64,000 nt of DNA, taken from an uncultured Chitinophagaceae bacterium. GTDB taxonomy: Bacteria > Bacteroidota > Bacteroidia > Chitinophagales > Chitinophagaceae. Location: positions 1 through 64,000 of the forward strand of contig CALMYJ010000003.1 in NCBI GenBank assembly GCA_937873715.1. The letters are read 5' to 3'. This document shows, one piece after another, positions 51,472 to 59,688 of this stretch; positions within the stretch are counted from its first letter, which is position 1, and each line of letters starts with the position of its first letter. The translations under genes and the position numbers were made by a program. The notes below the pieces were generated by a model that saw only the letters and a program-made list of their open reading frames with translations, searched no databases and had not been told where the DNA came from.

Positions 51472-53208
51472 ATGAAAAAAATACTACTCTGCCTAACTGC
51501 ACTCATAAGTTTTACCGCAGCCCATGCACAATGGGATAGCAACCCGGCCAGTGCCAACAATGCCGTTATCAGCGGTGAGCCTGATGAATCTTTTACCATT
51601 TCTATTTCAGACGGCGCTGATGGAGCCATCATCATTTCGCAGTCGTATAACCTGCTGGCTTTCCCCTTTACTACCGACATCAATGCACAGCGCATTAATG
51701 CTGCAGGCGTATTGCAATGGGGTAATGCCACCACTCCAAAATCAGTTTTAAGCAATAGCAGCCCTGTTGCCTTTATCTACCTGGCCGATGCCATACCCGA
51801 TGGCAGTGGCGGCGCTTATATTGCCTGGCAGGAGTATATCGACACGTTTAGCAATATTTACCTGCAGCATATCAACAGCAGCGGCAACAAACTGTGGCCC
51901 GCAGCCGGCATTAAAGTAAACAGGAATAATAACCGTACGGCCGGGAGTATTCGCCTTTGTACCGATGGCGGCGGCGGCGTGGTAGCCACCTGGGATGAAA
52001 GCATTTATGATGAAGAAACAGAAACAACATTGTACTCACAAATTTTTGCACAGCGCTTCAACAGTAACGGCGACAGGCAATGGGGCATTAATGCCGTACA
52101 GGTGTGTACGAATGCCGGCATCAGGGCTTTCCCCAGCTTAGTGTACGATGGCAGCGGCTATGTAATTTATTTTCCGGATACCCGAAACAGTACGTTAACA
52201 GCCGAAAATGACTTTGAAAACATCGATGTATTTGCCCAGCGCCTCAATACTACCGGCAGCCTTACCTGGGCAGCAGCAGGGGTACCCGTGGTAACAACTG
52301 CACTCAATCAAATTGCTGCAGGCGAAAACCTCGATAGCAGAAGTTTAATAACTGATGGTGCAGGCGGCACTATTTACTGTTTTGCACAAAGTGCTGTAAA
52401 CAGGGAAGATACCGTAAAGCTTTTTGCACAGCGCCTGAATGCTTCCGGCGTAAGGCAATGGAATGTGGCAGGGATAAGTGTTTGCAATATTGAAAGCAGT
52501 AAATCTATCCTTAAGATGGTGAGCGACGGGGCTGGCGGTGTGGTGGCCGCATGGCAGGATTTTAGAACAGCAATGCAGCCCACTTTATATGCACAAAGAA
52601 TAACCAGCGCCGGCACTGCAAGCTGGACTACAGATGGAATAAATATTTTACCGGCAAACGAAAGCATCCACTTCTCCCAGCAGGGGATGACAGAGGATGG
52701 AGCTGGCAATTACATATTTACCTGGGCAAAAACGGCAGCCGCCGACATGAATATCGTGGCCCAAAAACTCAGTAACGCCGGCAGCTTTGTATGGGGCAAT
52801 ACCCCAAAACCGGTTTGTACCAGGACGGGCACCAACGCTGCTGCACCCAATATTGTAAAAAGCAATGCCGGAGCAAGCATTATTGCCTGGCTGGACCAGC
52901 GGAATGGTTTTACATTGTTTACAGATGTTTATGCAGCCAAAATTGGGGCCGATGGCAACCTCGGCGGCTCTACACCTGTAGCCACTACTTATACATTTAC
53001 GGGTAATGGCAACTGGAATAACGCTGCCAACTGGTCGAACAACAGTATCCCGCCAGCCACCCTGCCAAGCGGCAGTACAATTACTATTAACCATGCTGCC
53101 GGGGGGCAGTGTGTGCTTAATGTATCGCAAACCATTGCTGCCGGTGCAACACTTACCGTACTTACGGGCAAAAACCTGGTAGTGGCAGGCAATTTATCCA
53201 TCAACTAA
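51472..53208 (+). CDS. Secreted protein with about eight beta-propeller-type repeats
   Basis: A 578-residue exported protein (signal peptide MKKILLCLTALISFTAAHAQ). It consists of about eight repeats of roughly 50-60 residues, each with D-G-x-G-G-x3-x-W near the start and A-Q-R-x-N-x2-G-x3-W near the end (for example DGSGGAYIAWQE and AQRFNSNGDRQWG), as in a seven- or eight-bladed propeller. A final domain (about 510-578, GNGNWNNAANWSNNSIPP) is a distinct beta-rich module. No classical type IX sorting tail is seen. No family name is assigned; a structural or binding role is likely. Confidence 0.85.
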   Translation: MKKILLCLTALISFTAAHAQWDSNPASANNAVISGEPDESFTISISDGADGAIIISQSYNLLAFPFTTDINAQRINAAGVLQWGNATTPKSVLSNSSPVAFIYLADAIPDGSGGAYIAWQEYIDTFSNIYLQHINSSGNKLWPAAGIKVNRNNNRTAGSIRLCTDGGGGVVATWDESIYDEETETTLYSQIFAQRFNSNGDRQWGINAVQVCTNAGIRAFPSLVYDGSGYVIYFPDTRNSTLTAENDFENIDVFAQRLNTTGSLTWAAAGVPVVTTALNQIAAGENLDSRSLITDGAGGTIYCFAQSAVNREDTVKLFAQRLNASGVRQWNVAGISVCNIESSKSILKMVSDGAGGVVAAWQDFRTAMQPTLYAQRITSAGTASWTTDGINILPANESIHFSQQGMTEDGAGNYIFTWAKTAAADMNIVAQKLSNAGSFVWGNTPKPVCTRTGTNAAAPNIVKSNAGASIIAWLDQRNGFTLFTDVYAAKIGADGNLGGSTPVATTYTFTGNGNWNNAANWSNNSIPPATLPSGSTITINHAAGGQCVLNVSQTIAAGATLTVLTGKNLVVAGNLSIN

Positions 53209-53275
53209 CAGTACAGGGCAAACGCAAAAAAAATTCGCCAGCACTGTACCTGCCAAAAAGTTACTGCACTAATCC

Positions 53276-54130
53276 ATGCTGCCATTGCAGGCCATATTAC
53301 TTGATTGCGGTATCCATACCGGTAGCTATACCCCGGTAACCGGCGGCGATATTAACAAGGCATTTTGTGTGCAACAAGGCCCTTCAAAATATTTTTTAAA
53401 AACGAACCATGCCCGTTTGTATCCCGGCATGCTGGCACAGGAGGCTGAAGGCTTAAAGGCTTTACAACACACAGGTAATTTTATCATTCCCAATATAATC
53501 CGTCACGGCATTGTAGAACAGCAGCAATACCTGCTGCTGGAATGGATAGACCGGGGCAACCCCTCCCCCGGTTTTTGGGAGCATTTTGGCTGCGGACTTG
53601 CCCAAATGCATGTACAGCCACAACCATTTTTTGGCTGGCACTGCAACAATTATATCGGCAGCCTGCCCCAGGTAAATACAGCCCGGCACAACTGGCATAG
53701 CTTTTATGCCGAAAGCCGCCTAATGCCGCTGATGCAGCAACTCCACACACAGGGTGCCGTTAGTGCTACAGTATTGAAAGATTTGGAAAAACTATGCACT
53801 AAACTGCCGGTACTGTTTCCGGAAGAGCCGCCTGCCCTGCTGCATGGCGACCTGTGGAGCGGCAATTATATGGTGGCCGCTAACGGTAATGCCTGTGTGT
53901 ACGACCCGGCCGTATATTTTGGCCACCGGGAAATGGATATCGGTATGAGCCGGTTATTTGGCGGTTTCCACCGGCGCTTTTACGAAGCCTACCATTACCA
54001 TTATCCCCTGCAGCCCGGCTGGGAAGAACGCCTGCCTTTAACACAACTATACCCCCTGCTGGTGCATGCGCTGCTTTTTGGTGGGCATTATGTGCAGGAG
54101 GCAGCAGGTATCATCCAGGATTTTTGCTGA
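53276..54130 (+). CDS. Fructosamine kinase-like protein (phosphotransferase fold)
   Basis: A 284-residue aminoglycoside-phosphotransferase/fructosamine-3-kinase-fold enzyme. Visible: AFCVQQGPSKYFLKTN (lysine of ATP site), HGDLWSGNYM (catalytic loop, about 193-202), and YDPAVYFGHREMDIGMSRLFGGF (DPA metal segment and C-lobe). FN3K-type enzymes phosphorylate ketosamines formed by sugar glycation of proteins and help repair them. The call is at the family level; other small-molecule kinases share this fold. Short gap to the secreted propeller gene upstream; no operon evidence. Confidence 0.9.
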   Translation: MLPLQAILLDCGIHTGSYTPVTGGDINKAFCVQQGPSKYFLKTNHARLYPGMLAQEAEGLKALQHTGNFIIPNIIRHGIVEQQQYLLLEWIDRGNPSPGFWEHFGCGLAQMHVQPQPFFGWHCNNYIGSLPQVNTARHNWHSFYAESRLMPLMQQLHTQGAVSATVLKDLEKLCTKLPVLFPEEPPALLHGDLWSGNYMVAANGNACVYDPAVYFGHREMDIGMSRLFGGFHRRFYEAYHYHYPLQPGWEERLPLTQLYPLLVHALLFGGHYVQEAAGIIQDFC

Positions 54131-54219
54131 TTTTTCTTAAGTTCATAAGATTGAGTGGTGTGGCTTAGTGGAAGCAAAATTTTACAGGTTTAATGGCATT
54201 TCAAGTGGAGGTGCCCAAT

Positions 54220-54615
54220 TTAAACTGCAATTCCCGGGTAATCGTTAGTGCCCAAAGCCTGCGACCAGTGTGGAACATGAGTACACAAATCCATCCGTAA
54301 AACTTTATTGTTTCTAAATTCAAAAAGTATCAAGTCGAACTTATTATATTTTTCGCCCTGTACCATCAATAAACAAGGGACATTTTCGGCCAAAAGTAAT
54401 TTAATGCCCCCACTATTTTGATTGGACATCCCTATACGTCCAATTTCTGCATAAATTAATCTGCCTGAATTAAGTACTGCTTCAAAATTTGCATGTATAT
54501 AATCTACAAAATTTTGCTTTCCAACAATTGGCTCAAAAGCCATCTGACTCTCATATACAAAGTCATCATCCAAAAACGCATCAAATAAAGAAGCATTCAA
54601 AGTATTGTAAGCCAT
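54220..54615 (-). CDS. NTF2-like/SnoaL-like protein
   Basis: A 131-residue protein, start at ATG 54615 (another start 30 bp further up is less likely). It resembles small NTF2-like proteins of Bacteroidota in beginning with an AFLDDDFVYESQM helix/strand pair followed by VGKQNFVDYIHANFEAVL and a beta-rich half (PCLLMVQGEKYNKFDLILFE). No catalytic residues can be assigned. Located in an A+T-rich patch with the next gene, unlike the G+C-richer neighbours on both sides, so it may have been acquired together with it. Function unknown. Confidence 0.6.
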   Translation of the reverse strand: MAYNTLNASLFDAFLDDDFVYESQMAFEPIVGKQNFVDYIHANFEAVLNSGRLIYAEIGRIGMSNQNSGGIKLLLAENVPCLLMVQGEKYNKFDLILFEFRNNKVLRMDLCTHVPHWSQALGTNDYPGIAV

Positions 54616-54685
54616 TGCAATTTGAAGTATTATATAAATACTCATTTTTCAATAACCGGTTGAATTGCAATAAATAAAAGAAGCT

Positions 54686-55210
54686 TTATAAAAAAGTAAC
54701 ATCAAAACTAATTTGTATAAAATTGATAATGTTATCATCATTTTGTCTTCCTCTTCTTAATTCACAACAAACTCCTGGGTATATATGAAAGCCAAGCCCT
54801 TGTAATGATTTAGCTTCATTTCTCGGATAAGTTTTTATCCATCTAATTCTTACAGCATATTCTTGGAATTCCGGTTCTCCTTCATTTGCAAATAAGCCAT
54901 CATCCGGATCCATGTTTATATGCATCAACCCCGCTAAATTATTACCATCATATAAAAAATCACCAATCGGTACTGCCGGGTCTATAATTGTACCAATCCC
55001 AACAAAACCCTCTCTACTTATATATGCACAAACGATATCCCCTGGCCTCAATTTTTTTAAGCTTTTACTACTATTTGGATTTTGCCCTGCTGAAACAAAT
55101 CCATAAGCAACATTTGATTCCCACGTTCTTCTATTTGGATATCCATAAATAAAAACCCCTGTATTTAAAAACATGAGTCTGTTTGGTACTTGTATAGGTA
55201 TAGGTGGCAT
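54686..55210 (-). CDS. PUA-like/EVE-related domain protein of unknown function
   Basis: A 174-residue protein starting at ATG 55210. The region RTWESNVAYGFVSAG and LRPGDIVCAYISREGFVGIG (about 29-76) matches the look of PUA-superfold domains often found beside or inside modification-dependent nucleases and other defence proteins, but here the domain stands alone. The rest (FANEGEPEFQEYAVRIRWIK) has no recognisable active site. A+T-rich coding sequence sets it and the NTF2-like neighbour apart. A DNA- or RNA-binding role is a guess; no partner gene was identified. Confidence 0.6.
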   Translation of the reverse strand: MPPIPIQVPNRLMFLNTGVFIYGYPNRRTWESNVAYGFVSAGQNPNSSKSLKKLRPGDIVCAYISREGFVGIGTIIDPAVPIGDFLYDGNNLAGLMHINMDPDDGLFANEGEPEFQEYAVRIRWIKTYPRNEAKSLQGLGFHIYPGVCCELRRGRQNDDNIINFIQISFDVTFL

Positions 55211-55260
55211 GAGTATAAATTTTATCTAAGCTACACGTATTTGAGTACAAATATCACACA

Positions 55261-55764
55261 TCAAGGCAGGCGGCAAAGCGCTTGTATCCAGGTGGCATAT
55301 TCCGGGTAAGCCGCAGTAAGTGCCGCAGCACCGGCCAGTTCAAAATCAGCAAAATCAAAACCCGGTGCTACCGTACAGCCTACAAAGCAAAAGCGGCTGC
55401 CCGCCGCAGGCCTGCTGGCAAACCAGCAGCCGGCAGGTACCACATACTGAAACAACTCTCCTGCTTCGGCATCACTGCCTAATGTAATGCGGTGCAGGCT
55501 GCCAACCTCATCTATCACCAGTATTTCCAGCGCCTGCCCGGCATAAAAATGCCAGCACTCATCACTTTGTATTTTATGAAAAGCCGAAAAATTGCCCTGC
55601 TCCAATAAAAAATAAATAGCGGTACTAAATGGCCTGCTGCCGCTAAAACGCCCCGGCAAAGCAGCCTGTGCAATGTATTCCCTGCTGCGGTAGGTTTCTT
55701 TGTACCAGCCGCCTTCAGGATGGGGTTGCAACTGGTATTTTTTTATCAAATCCTGTACATGCAT
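55261..55764 (-). CDS. Cupin-fold DUF985 family protein
   Basis: A 167-residue small beta-barrel protein of the DUF985/cupin type. Typical segments are LQPHPEGGWYKETYRS (16-31), TAIYFLLEQGNFSAFHKIQS and ECWHFYAGQALEILVIDE, and the end GFDFADFELAG. The family is thought to be cupin-like, with the histidine-containing barrel possibly binding a metal or small molecule; no reaction is established. Divergent from the Dabb gene. Confidence 0.88.
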   Translation of the reverse strand: MHVQDLIKKYQLQPHPEGGWYKETYRSREYIAQAALPGRFSGSRPFSTAIYFLLEQGNFSAFHKIQSDECWHFYAGQALEILVIDEVGSLHRITLGSDAEAGELFQYVVPAGCWFASRPAAGSRFCFVGCTVAPGFDFADFELAGAAALTAAYPEYATWIQALCRLP

Positions 55765-55852
55765 GGCTGTTATGGTTTATTTGGAAAGATACTGCCTGCA
55801 GTAATTTTATTGCCTGCATTTTGTACTGTATTTTTAGCAAAACATAATTTTT

Positions 55853-56260
55853 ATGCAGCCACACACACGAAGAAAATTTTTAACCACCACCGCAGCGCTT
55901 ACTGCAGGGGCTGCCACACAGGCAATGACAACACTACACACTATGGATAAAAAGCAAATGGTACATCATGTTTTTTTCTGGCTTAAAAACCCGGTTTCCA
56001 CTGCCGACAGGGATACACTGGTGGAAGGCTTAAAAACACTGGCTGCCATACCAGAGGTACAACAACTGCAAATCGGGTTGCCGGCGGGCACCGAACAAAG
56101 AGAAGTGGTTGACGCAAGCTGGCAGGTAAGTGAATTAATGTATTTTAATTCGCTGAGCGACCAGGCAGCTTATCAAACCCATCCTGCACATCTTGCCTTT
56201 GTAAAAAATTACAGCCACCTGTGGAGCAAGGTAGTGGTATACGATATGCAGTTGCTTTAA
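55853..56260 (+). CDS. Dabb-domain protein with twin-arginine signal
   Basis: A 135-residue protein whose N-terminus has the twin-arginine motif TRRKFLTTT followed by an alanine-rich segment, suggesting folded export by Tat. The mature domain is a stress-responsive alpha/beta-barrel (Dabb) module: MVHHVFFWLKNPVSTADRDT, LKTLAAIPEVQQLQIGLPAG and TYPAHLAFVKNYSHLW-like C-terminal strands. Dabb proteins of plants and bacteria are linked to stress responses or polyketide chemistry; the substrate is not known. It is one of several small stress/redox genes between 55 and 58 kb. Confidence 0.88.
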   Translation: MQPHTRRKFLTTTAALTAGAATQAMTTLHTMDKKQMVHHVFFWLKNPVSTADRDTLVEGLKTLAAIPEVQQLQIGLPAGTEQREVVDASWQVSELMYFNSLSDQAAYQTHPAHLAFVKNYSHLWSKVVVYDMQLL

Positions 56261-56271
56261 AAAGATTGTAC

Positions 56272-57171
56272 TCAGCCCTTCAGTTTTACATTCGATGCAG
56301 TTTGCGGCAGCGGTATATAACCCGTTTCGCCGGGTATGGTGGGAAATTGCTGCCGCATCCACTGTTGTTTGGCCGCTTCAATTCTTTCAACAGAACTGGC
56401 TACAAAATTCCAGTAAATAAAGCGCTCTTCGGCAAAAGGTTCACCGCCAAAAATATATACCGTAGTATTGGGATGAATAGTAAAACTGCAAAGGCTGGTA
56501 TCTTTTGCCACCAATATTTGTTTGGGGCCATACACATTACCATCATCACTTTCCACAGCGCCTTCAAGGATATAGAGGCCGGCTTCGCCAAATAAATGCC
56601 TGCCGATACTAATCAGTTGGCGGGTACTGCTTTTTATTTCCAGCATAAAGAGTTTGCTGTACACGGGCACCGGCGACTTTTTTCCAAAAGCCTCACCGGC
56701 AACCAGCTTATACTGTACGGCATCCTCTTCCCATACCGGCAGTGCTTCTTTATCTACATGAAAAAACTCCGGCTCCATCATTTCCAGTTCTTTTGGCAAA
56801 GCCACCCATATTTGCAGGCCATGCATCATTTTTTCGGAATGCCGCAAATAATCCGGCGTACGTTCAGAGTGTACAATGCCTTTACCGGCTGTCATCCAGT
56901 TTACTGCCCCGGGCTGTATTTCAACGGCTGTGCCCAGCGAATCACGGTGCATCATACTGCCTTCAAAAAGGTAGGTAAGGGTGGATAGGCCAATATGCGG
57001 ATGCGGCCCGATGTCCATATTCTGCGTATCATTCATTTTTGCCGGGCCCATGTGGTCGATAAAAATAAACGGACCTACCATGCGTTTACCCCTGAACGGT
57101 AGTAAGCGCCCCACTAAAAAATTACCAATATCCGCAGGGCGTTCTTCAATAATCAAACCGATGTTAGACAT
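56272..57171 (-). CDS. Pirin family protein
   Basis: A 299-residue bicupin of the pirin family. The metal-binding cupin motif of the N-terminal half is visible in PHPHIGLSTLTYLFEG (about 56-71) with ligands also in MHRDSLGT and VHSERTP. The second cupin half is degenerate. Some bacterial pirins show quercetinase activity and others act as redox-sensing regulators; neither can be chosen here. It is on the same strand as, and 10 bp downstream of, the OsmC-type fusion gene, so they are probably co-transcribed. Confidence 0.92.
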   Translation of the reverse strand: MSNIGLIIEERPADIGNFLVGRLLPFRGKRMVGPFIFIDHMGPAKMNDTQNMDIGPHPHIGLSTLTYLFEGSMMHRDSLGTAVEIQPGAVNWMTAGKGIVHSERTPDYLRHSEKMMHGLQIWVALPKELEMMEPEFFHVDKEALPVWEEDAVQYKLVAGEAFGKKSPVPVYSKLFMLEIKSSTRQLISIGRHLFGEAGLYILEGAVESDDGNVYGPKQILVAKDTSLCSFTIHPNTTVYIFGGEPFAEERFIYWNFVASSVERIEAAKQQWMRQQFPTIPGETGYIPLPQTASNVKLKG

Positions 57172-57181
57172 AAATTATTTT

Positions 57182-57838
57182 TTATTCCTCCTTTGCAGGA
57201 GGCTGGTTGTTGTAATAAAATTGCAGTGCTCCTGAAGGACATTGCTTTACCTGTGCTTCAATTTTTTCTGCAGGAGCGCCGCTAGGGTCAATCCATTTTT
57301 TTACCGCCGGTTTAAATACAAGGGGTAATTGCGTCCAGCAGCGGGTGGAGTGCTGGCACAGTTCCGGCTTCCATACCACCGTTACAGCATCGTTGCCATA
57401 TTTAATTTGCTTTTCTGTGTCTTCCCTTTGTATAAACGTACGCACTTTTACTTCGTTTTCGAGCAGCTTTGATATGGGGCAGGCTTTTGCAATTTCCTGC
57501 AGCCGCAGCCTTTGTTCATCGGGCACGGGTGTGGTAAAAATGATATCCCTGTCGATAGTACTGATCAGTTTTTGTTCTTTTATTTCCTGGTACAGGTTGG
57601 CATTAACGGCAAGATGCGGTATATCCCAGCCTTTGCGGTCGATATACATCCGCAATGTAATGAGGGTACAGGATGCCAGGGAAGCTAACAGCAGCGTAAA
57701 GGGGTCGGGCCCGGTATCGCTGCCACCGGCAGATTCAGGCTCATCGCAAATAAACTGCCCGTTGCGCCATTGTATGCTGCACTGGTACTTAACAGTACCT
57801 ATATTGCCCTGCACCGGCTGTTCTAATTTATATTTCAT
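57182..57838 (-). CDS. OsmC-like domain fused to a mono-cluster iron-sulfur domain
   Basis: A 218-residue two-domain protein. Residues about 1-140 are OsmC/Ohr-like: GPDPFTLLLASLASCTLITL carries the reactive cysteine of one site, and EIAKACPISKLL carries the second. The C-terminal about 65 residues (WKPELCQHSTRCWTQLPLVF, then VKQCPSGALQFY) form a (4Fe-4S) mono-cluster (Fer4_19) type domain with Cys residues at matching spacing. OsmC proteins reduce organic hydroperoxides; the ferredoxin-like domain could deliver electrons. ATG 57838 is chosen over a TTG at 57844. Followed on the same strand by the pirin gene. Confidence 0.9.
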   Translation of the reverse strand: MKYKLEQPVQGNIGTVKYQCSIQWRNGQFICDEPESAGGSDTGPDPFTLLLASLASCTLITLRMYIDRKGWDIPHLAVNANLYQEIKEQKLISTIDRDIIFTTPVPDEQRLRLQEIAKACPISKLLENEVKVRTFIQREDTEKQIKYGNDAVTVVWKPELCQHSTRCWTQLPLVFKPAVKKWIDPSGAPAEKIEAQVKQCPSGALQFYYNNQPPAKEE

Positions 57839-57990
57839 ATACAAAAATTGTAGTCAGGATAAAGTTACTGTATTGGTGAGCAGAAAAGAATTTTTATCCT
57901 GGCGGCAAACAGGTGATGCAGCAATTTGTAAAATCACAACATTATGGTAACATAGCAGTACCAACTTTATCTGATTTTTATTTTTTCGCT

Positions 57991-59343
57991 ATGCTTACAC
58001 CTGCTGATTTTGGAAAAGATTTTTTATGGGGCGTAGCCATATCTGCCCTGCAAAATGAAGGCGCCCCTGAAACGGATGGTCGTGGCCCTTCCATCTGGGA
58101 TGTGTTTGCCAAACGCACCGGGAAAATAAAAGGTGGCGGCAAACCTTATCCCGGCTGCGATTTTTATTACCGCTATAAAGATGATTTGATGCTGGCCAAA
58201 GCCCTTGGCTTTAATACTTTTCGTTTCTCTATTTCGTGGAGCCGCATACTGCCGGAAGGTACCGGCCGGGTAAATAAAGAAGGTATTGCTTTTTATCACC
58301 GGCTGATTGATGAATGCCTGCTGCTGGGGCTACAGCCTTTTGTAACCCTGTACCATTGGGACTTGCCGCAGGCGCTGGAAAGAGAAGGCGGTTGGGCCAG
58401 CTACGACATACAAAAATGGTTTGCCCGGTTTGCAACCATTTGTGCCGAAGAATATGGCGATAAGGTAAAAGACTGGATTGTACTCAACGAACCCATGGGC
58501 TTTACCAGCCTGGGTTATATGCTGGGCAGACATGCGCCAGGCAAAAAAAACCTGCAACTGTTTTTATCGGCCATACACCATGCTGCGCTGGCACAGGCCG
58601 AAGGTGGCCGCATATTGAGGGCACTGGTAAGCAAGGCGCATATCGGCACCAGTTTTTCCTGCAGCGAAGTAATGCCTTATACCGACAGCCCGGCTGATAT
58701 CGCTGCGGCCAAACGCCTTGATGCATTACTAAACCGTATGTTTATTGAGCCGGCCCTTGGGCGGGGCTTTCCGCAGGATGATAACTTTGCCCTGCTGCAC
58801 AAGCTGCATATGCACAACAAAGCCTGGAAGTATACCGACAGATACCGCTTTGATTTTGACTTCATCGGTATCCAAAATTATTTTTCGCTAACGGTAAAGC
58901 ATAACGCATTAATACCCTATGTGCAACTGTCGGAAGTAAGTGCCGCCAGCCGTAAAGTGCCGCATACGGCGATGGGCTGGGAAATAAATGCCGATAGTTT
59001 TTACAACATGATACGCCGCTACTGGTTGTATGGCGGGGTAAAAGAAATTATTATTACCGAAAGCGGCGCCTGCTTTAAGGATACCCTTACCGGTGGTGCG
59101 GTGAACGATACACAGCGTATCCAGTACTTCAACGATTATTTGCATGCCGCACTAAGGGCAAAAAAGAAAGGCATCAACATAGGCGGCTACTTTGCCTGGA
59201 CGCTTACTGATAATTTTGAATGGAGTGAAGGCTACAAAGCAAGGTTTGGACTGGTGCATATCGATTTTAAAACACAACTCCGTACCATAAAAAACTCAGG
59301 TTACTGGTGGCGCAGTTTTTTAAATAATTCGAAAAGCAAATAA
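57991..59343 (+). CDS. Glycoside hydrolase family 1 beta-glucosidase
   Basis: A 450-residue (beta/alpha)8-barrel enzyme of GH1. The acid/base glutamate is E167 in VLNEPMGF and the nucleophile is E357 in IITESGACF. Other GH1 landmarks: FLWGVAISALQNEGAPETDG, FRFSISWSRILPEG, VTLYHWDLPQALE and GYFAWTLTDNFEWSEGYKARFG. It hydrolyses beta-linked gluco- or galactosides from the non-reducing end. There is no signal peptide, so it is cytoplasmic. The start at ATG 57991 matches the usual GH1 N-terminus; an earlier ATG adds 26 residues not typical of the family. Confidence 0.95.
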   Translation: MLTPADFGKDFLWGVAISALQNEGAPETDGRGPSIWDVFAKRTGKIKGGGKPYPGCDFYYRYKDDLMLAKALGFNTFRFSISWSRILPEGTGRVNKEGIAFYHRLIDECLLLGLQPFVTLYHWDLPQALEREGGWASYDIQKWFARFATICAEEYGDKVKDWIVLNEPMGFTSLGYMLGRHAPGKKNLQLFLSAIHHAALAQAEGGRILRALVSKAHIGTSFSCSEVMPYTDSPADIAAAKRLDALLNRMFIEPALGRGFPQDDNFALLHKLHMHNKAWKYTDRYRFDFDFIGIQNYFSLTVKHNALIPYVQLSEVSAASRKVPHTAMGWEINADSFYNMIRRYWLYGGVKEIIITESGACFKDTLTGGAVNDTQRIQYFNDYLHAALRAKKKGINIGGYFAWTLTDNFEWSEGYKARFGLVHIDFKTQLRTIKNSGYWWRSFLNNSKSK

Positions 59344-59688
59344 TTATGGCATACATACATCAAAATAAAAGAGGCTGTTATTTACAACAACCTCTCTTAT
59401 CTTACTTATTGTGAACTGTTACCTAAAAACTGTTAGAGAATCTCCCGGATATTTCTTGTTTTTTTACAATTTATTCAATTTGCTGTTTTTATAAAACAAT
59501 AAATGCACAAAAGCGCCTTCTAAACTGCAAAATTGAAAGTACAACATTCAGCCCAGAGAAAACAAACTTAACGCCAACATTTTTTTGCAGCCGCCAAAAT
59601 TTTATTTATTCAAGCATCGTAATGATTTTTTAACACAGCCATCATACCCCGTTTAAACGAACCATGTTGCTTTGTAAAACCTTTGTAC
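59344..59688. other. Intergenic stretch, no gene seen
   Basis: A 345-bp gap after the GH1 gene. It contains a hairpin terminator near its start and is otherwise A+T-rich, with no convincing reading frame or RNA gene. A CCTTTG close to the next start resembles the end of a -7 element, but no clear -33 was found. Confidence 0.6.
59370..59395 (+). terminator. Terminator of the beta-glucosidase gene
   Basis: AGAGG-C-TGTT (59370-59379) pairs with AACA-A-CCTCT (59386-59395), one internal mismatch, loop of 6; followed by CTTATCTTACTT. Confidence 0.6.
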
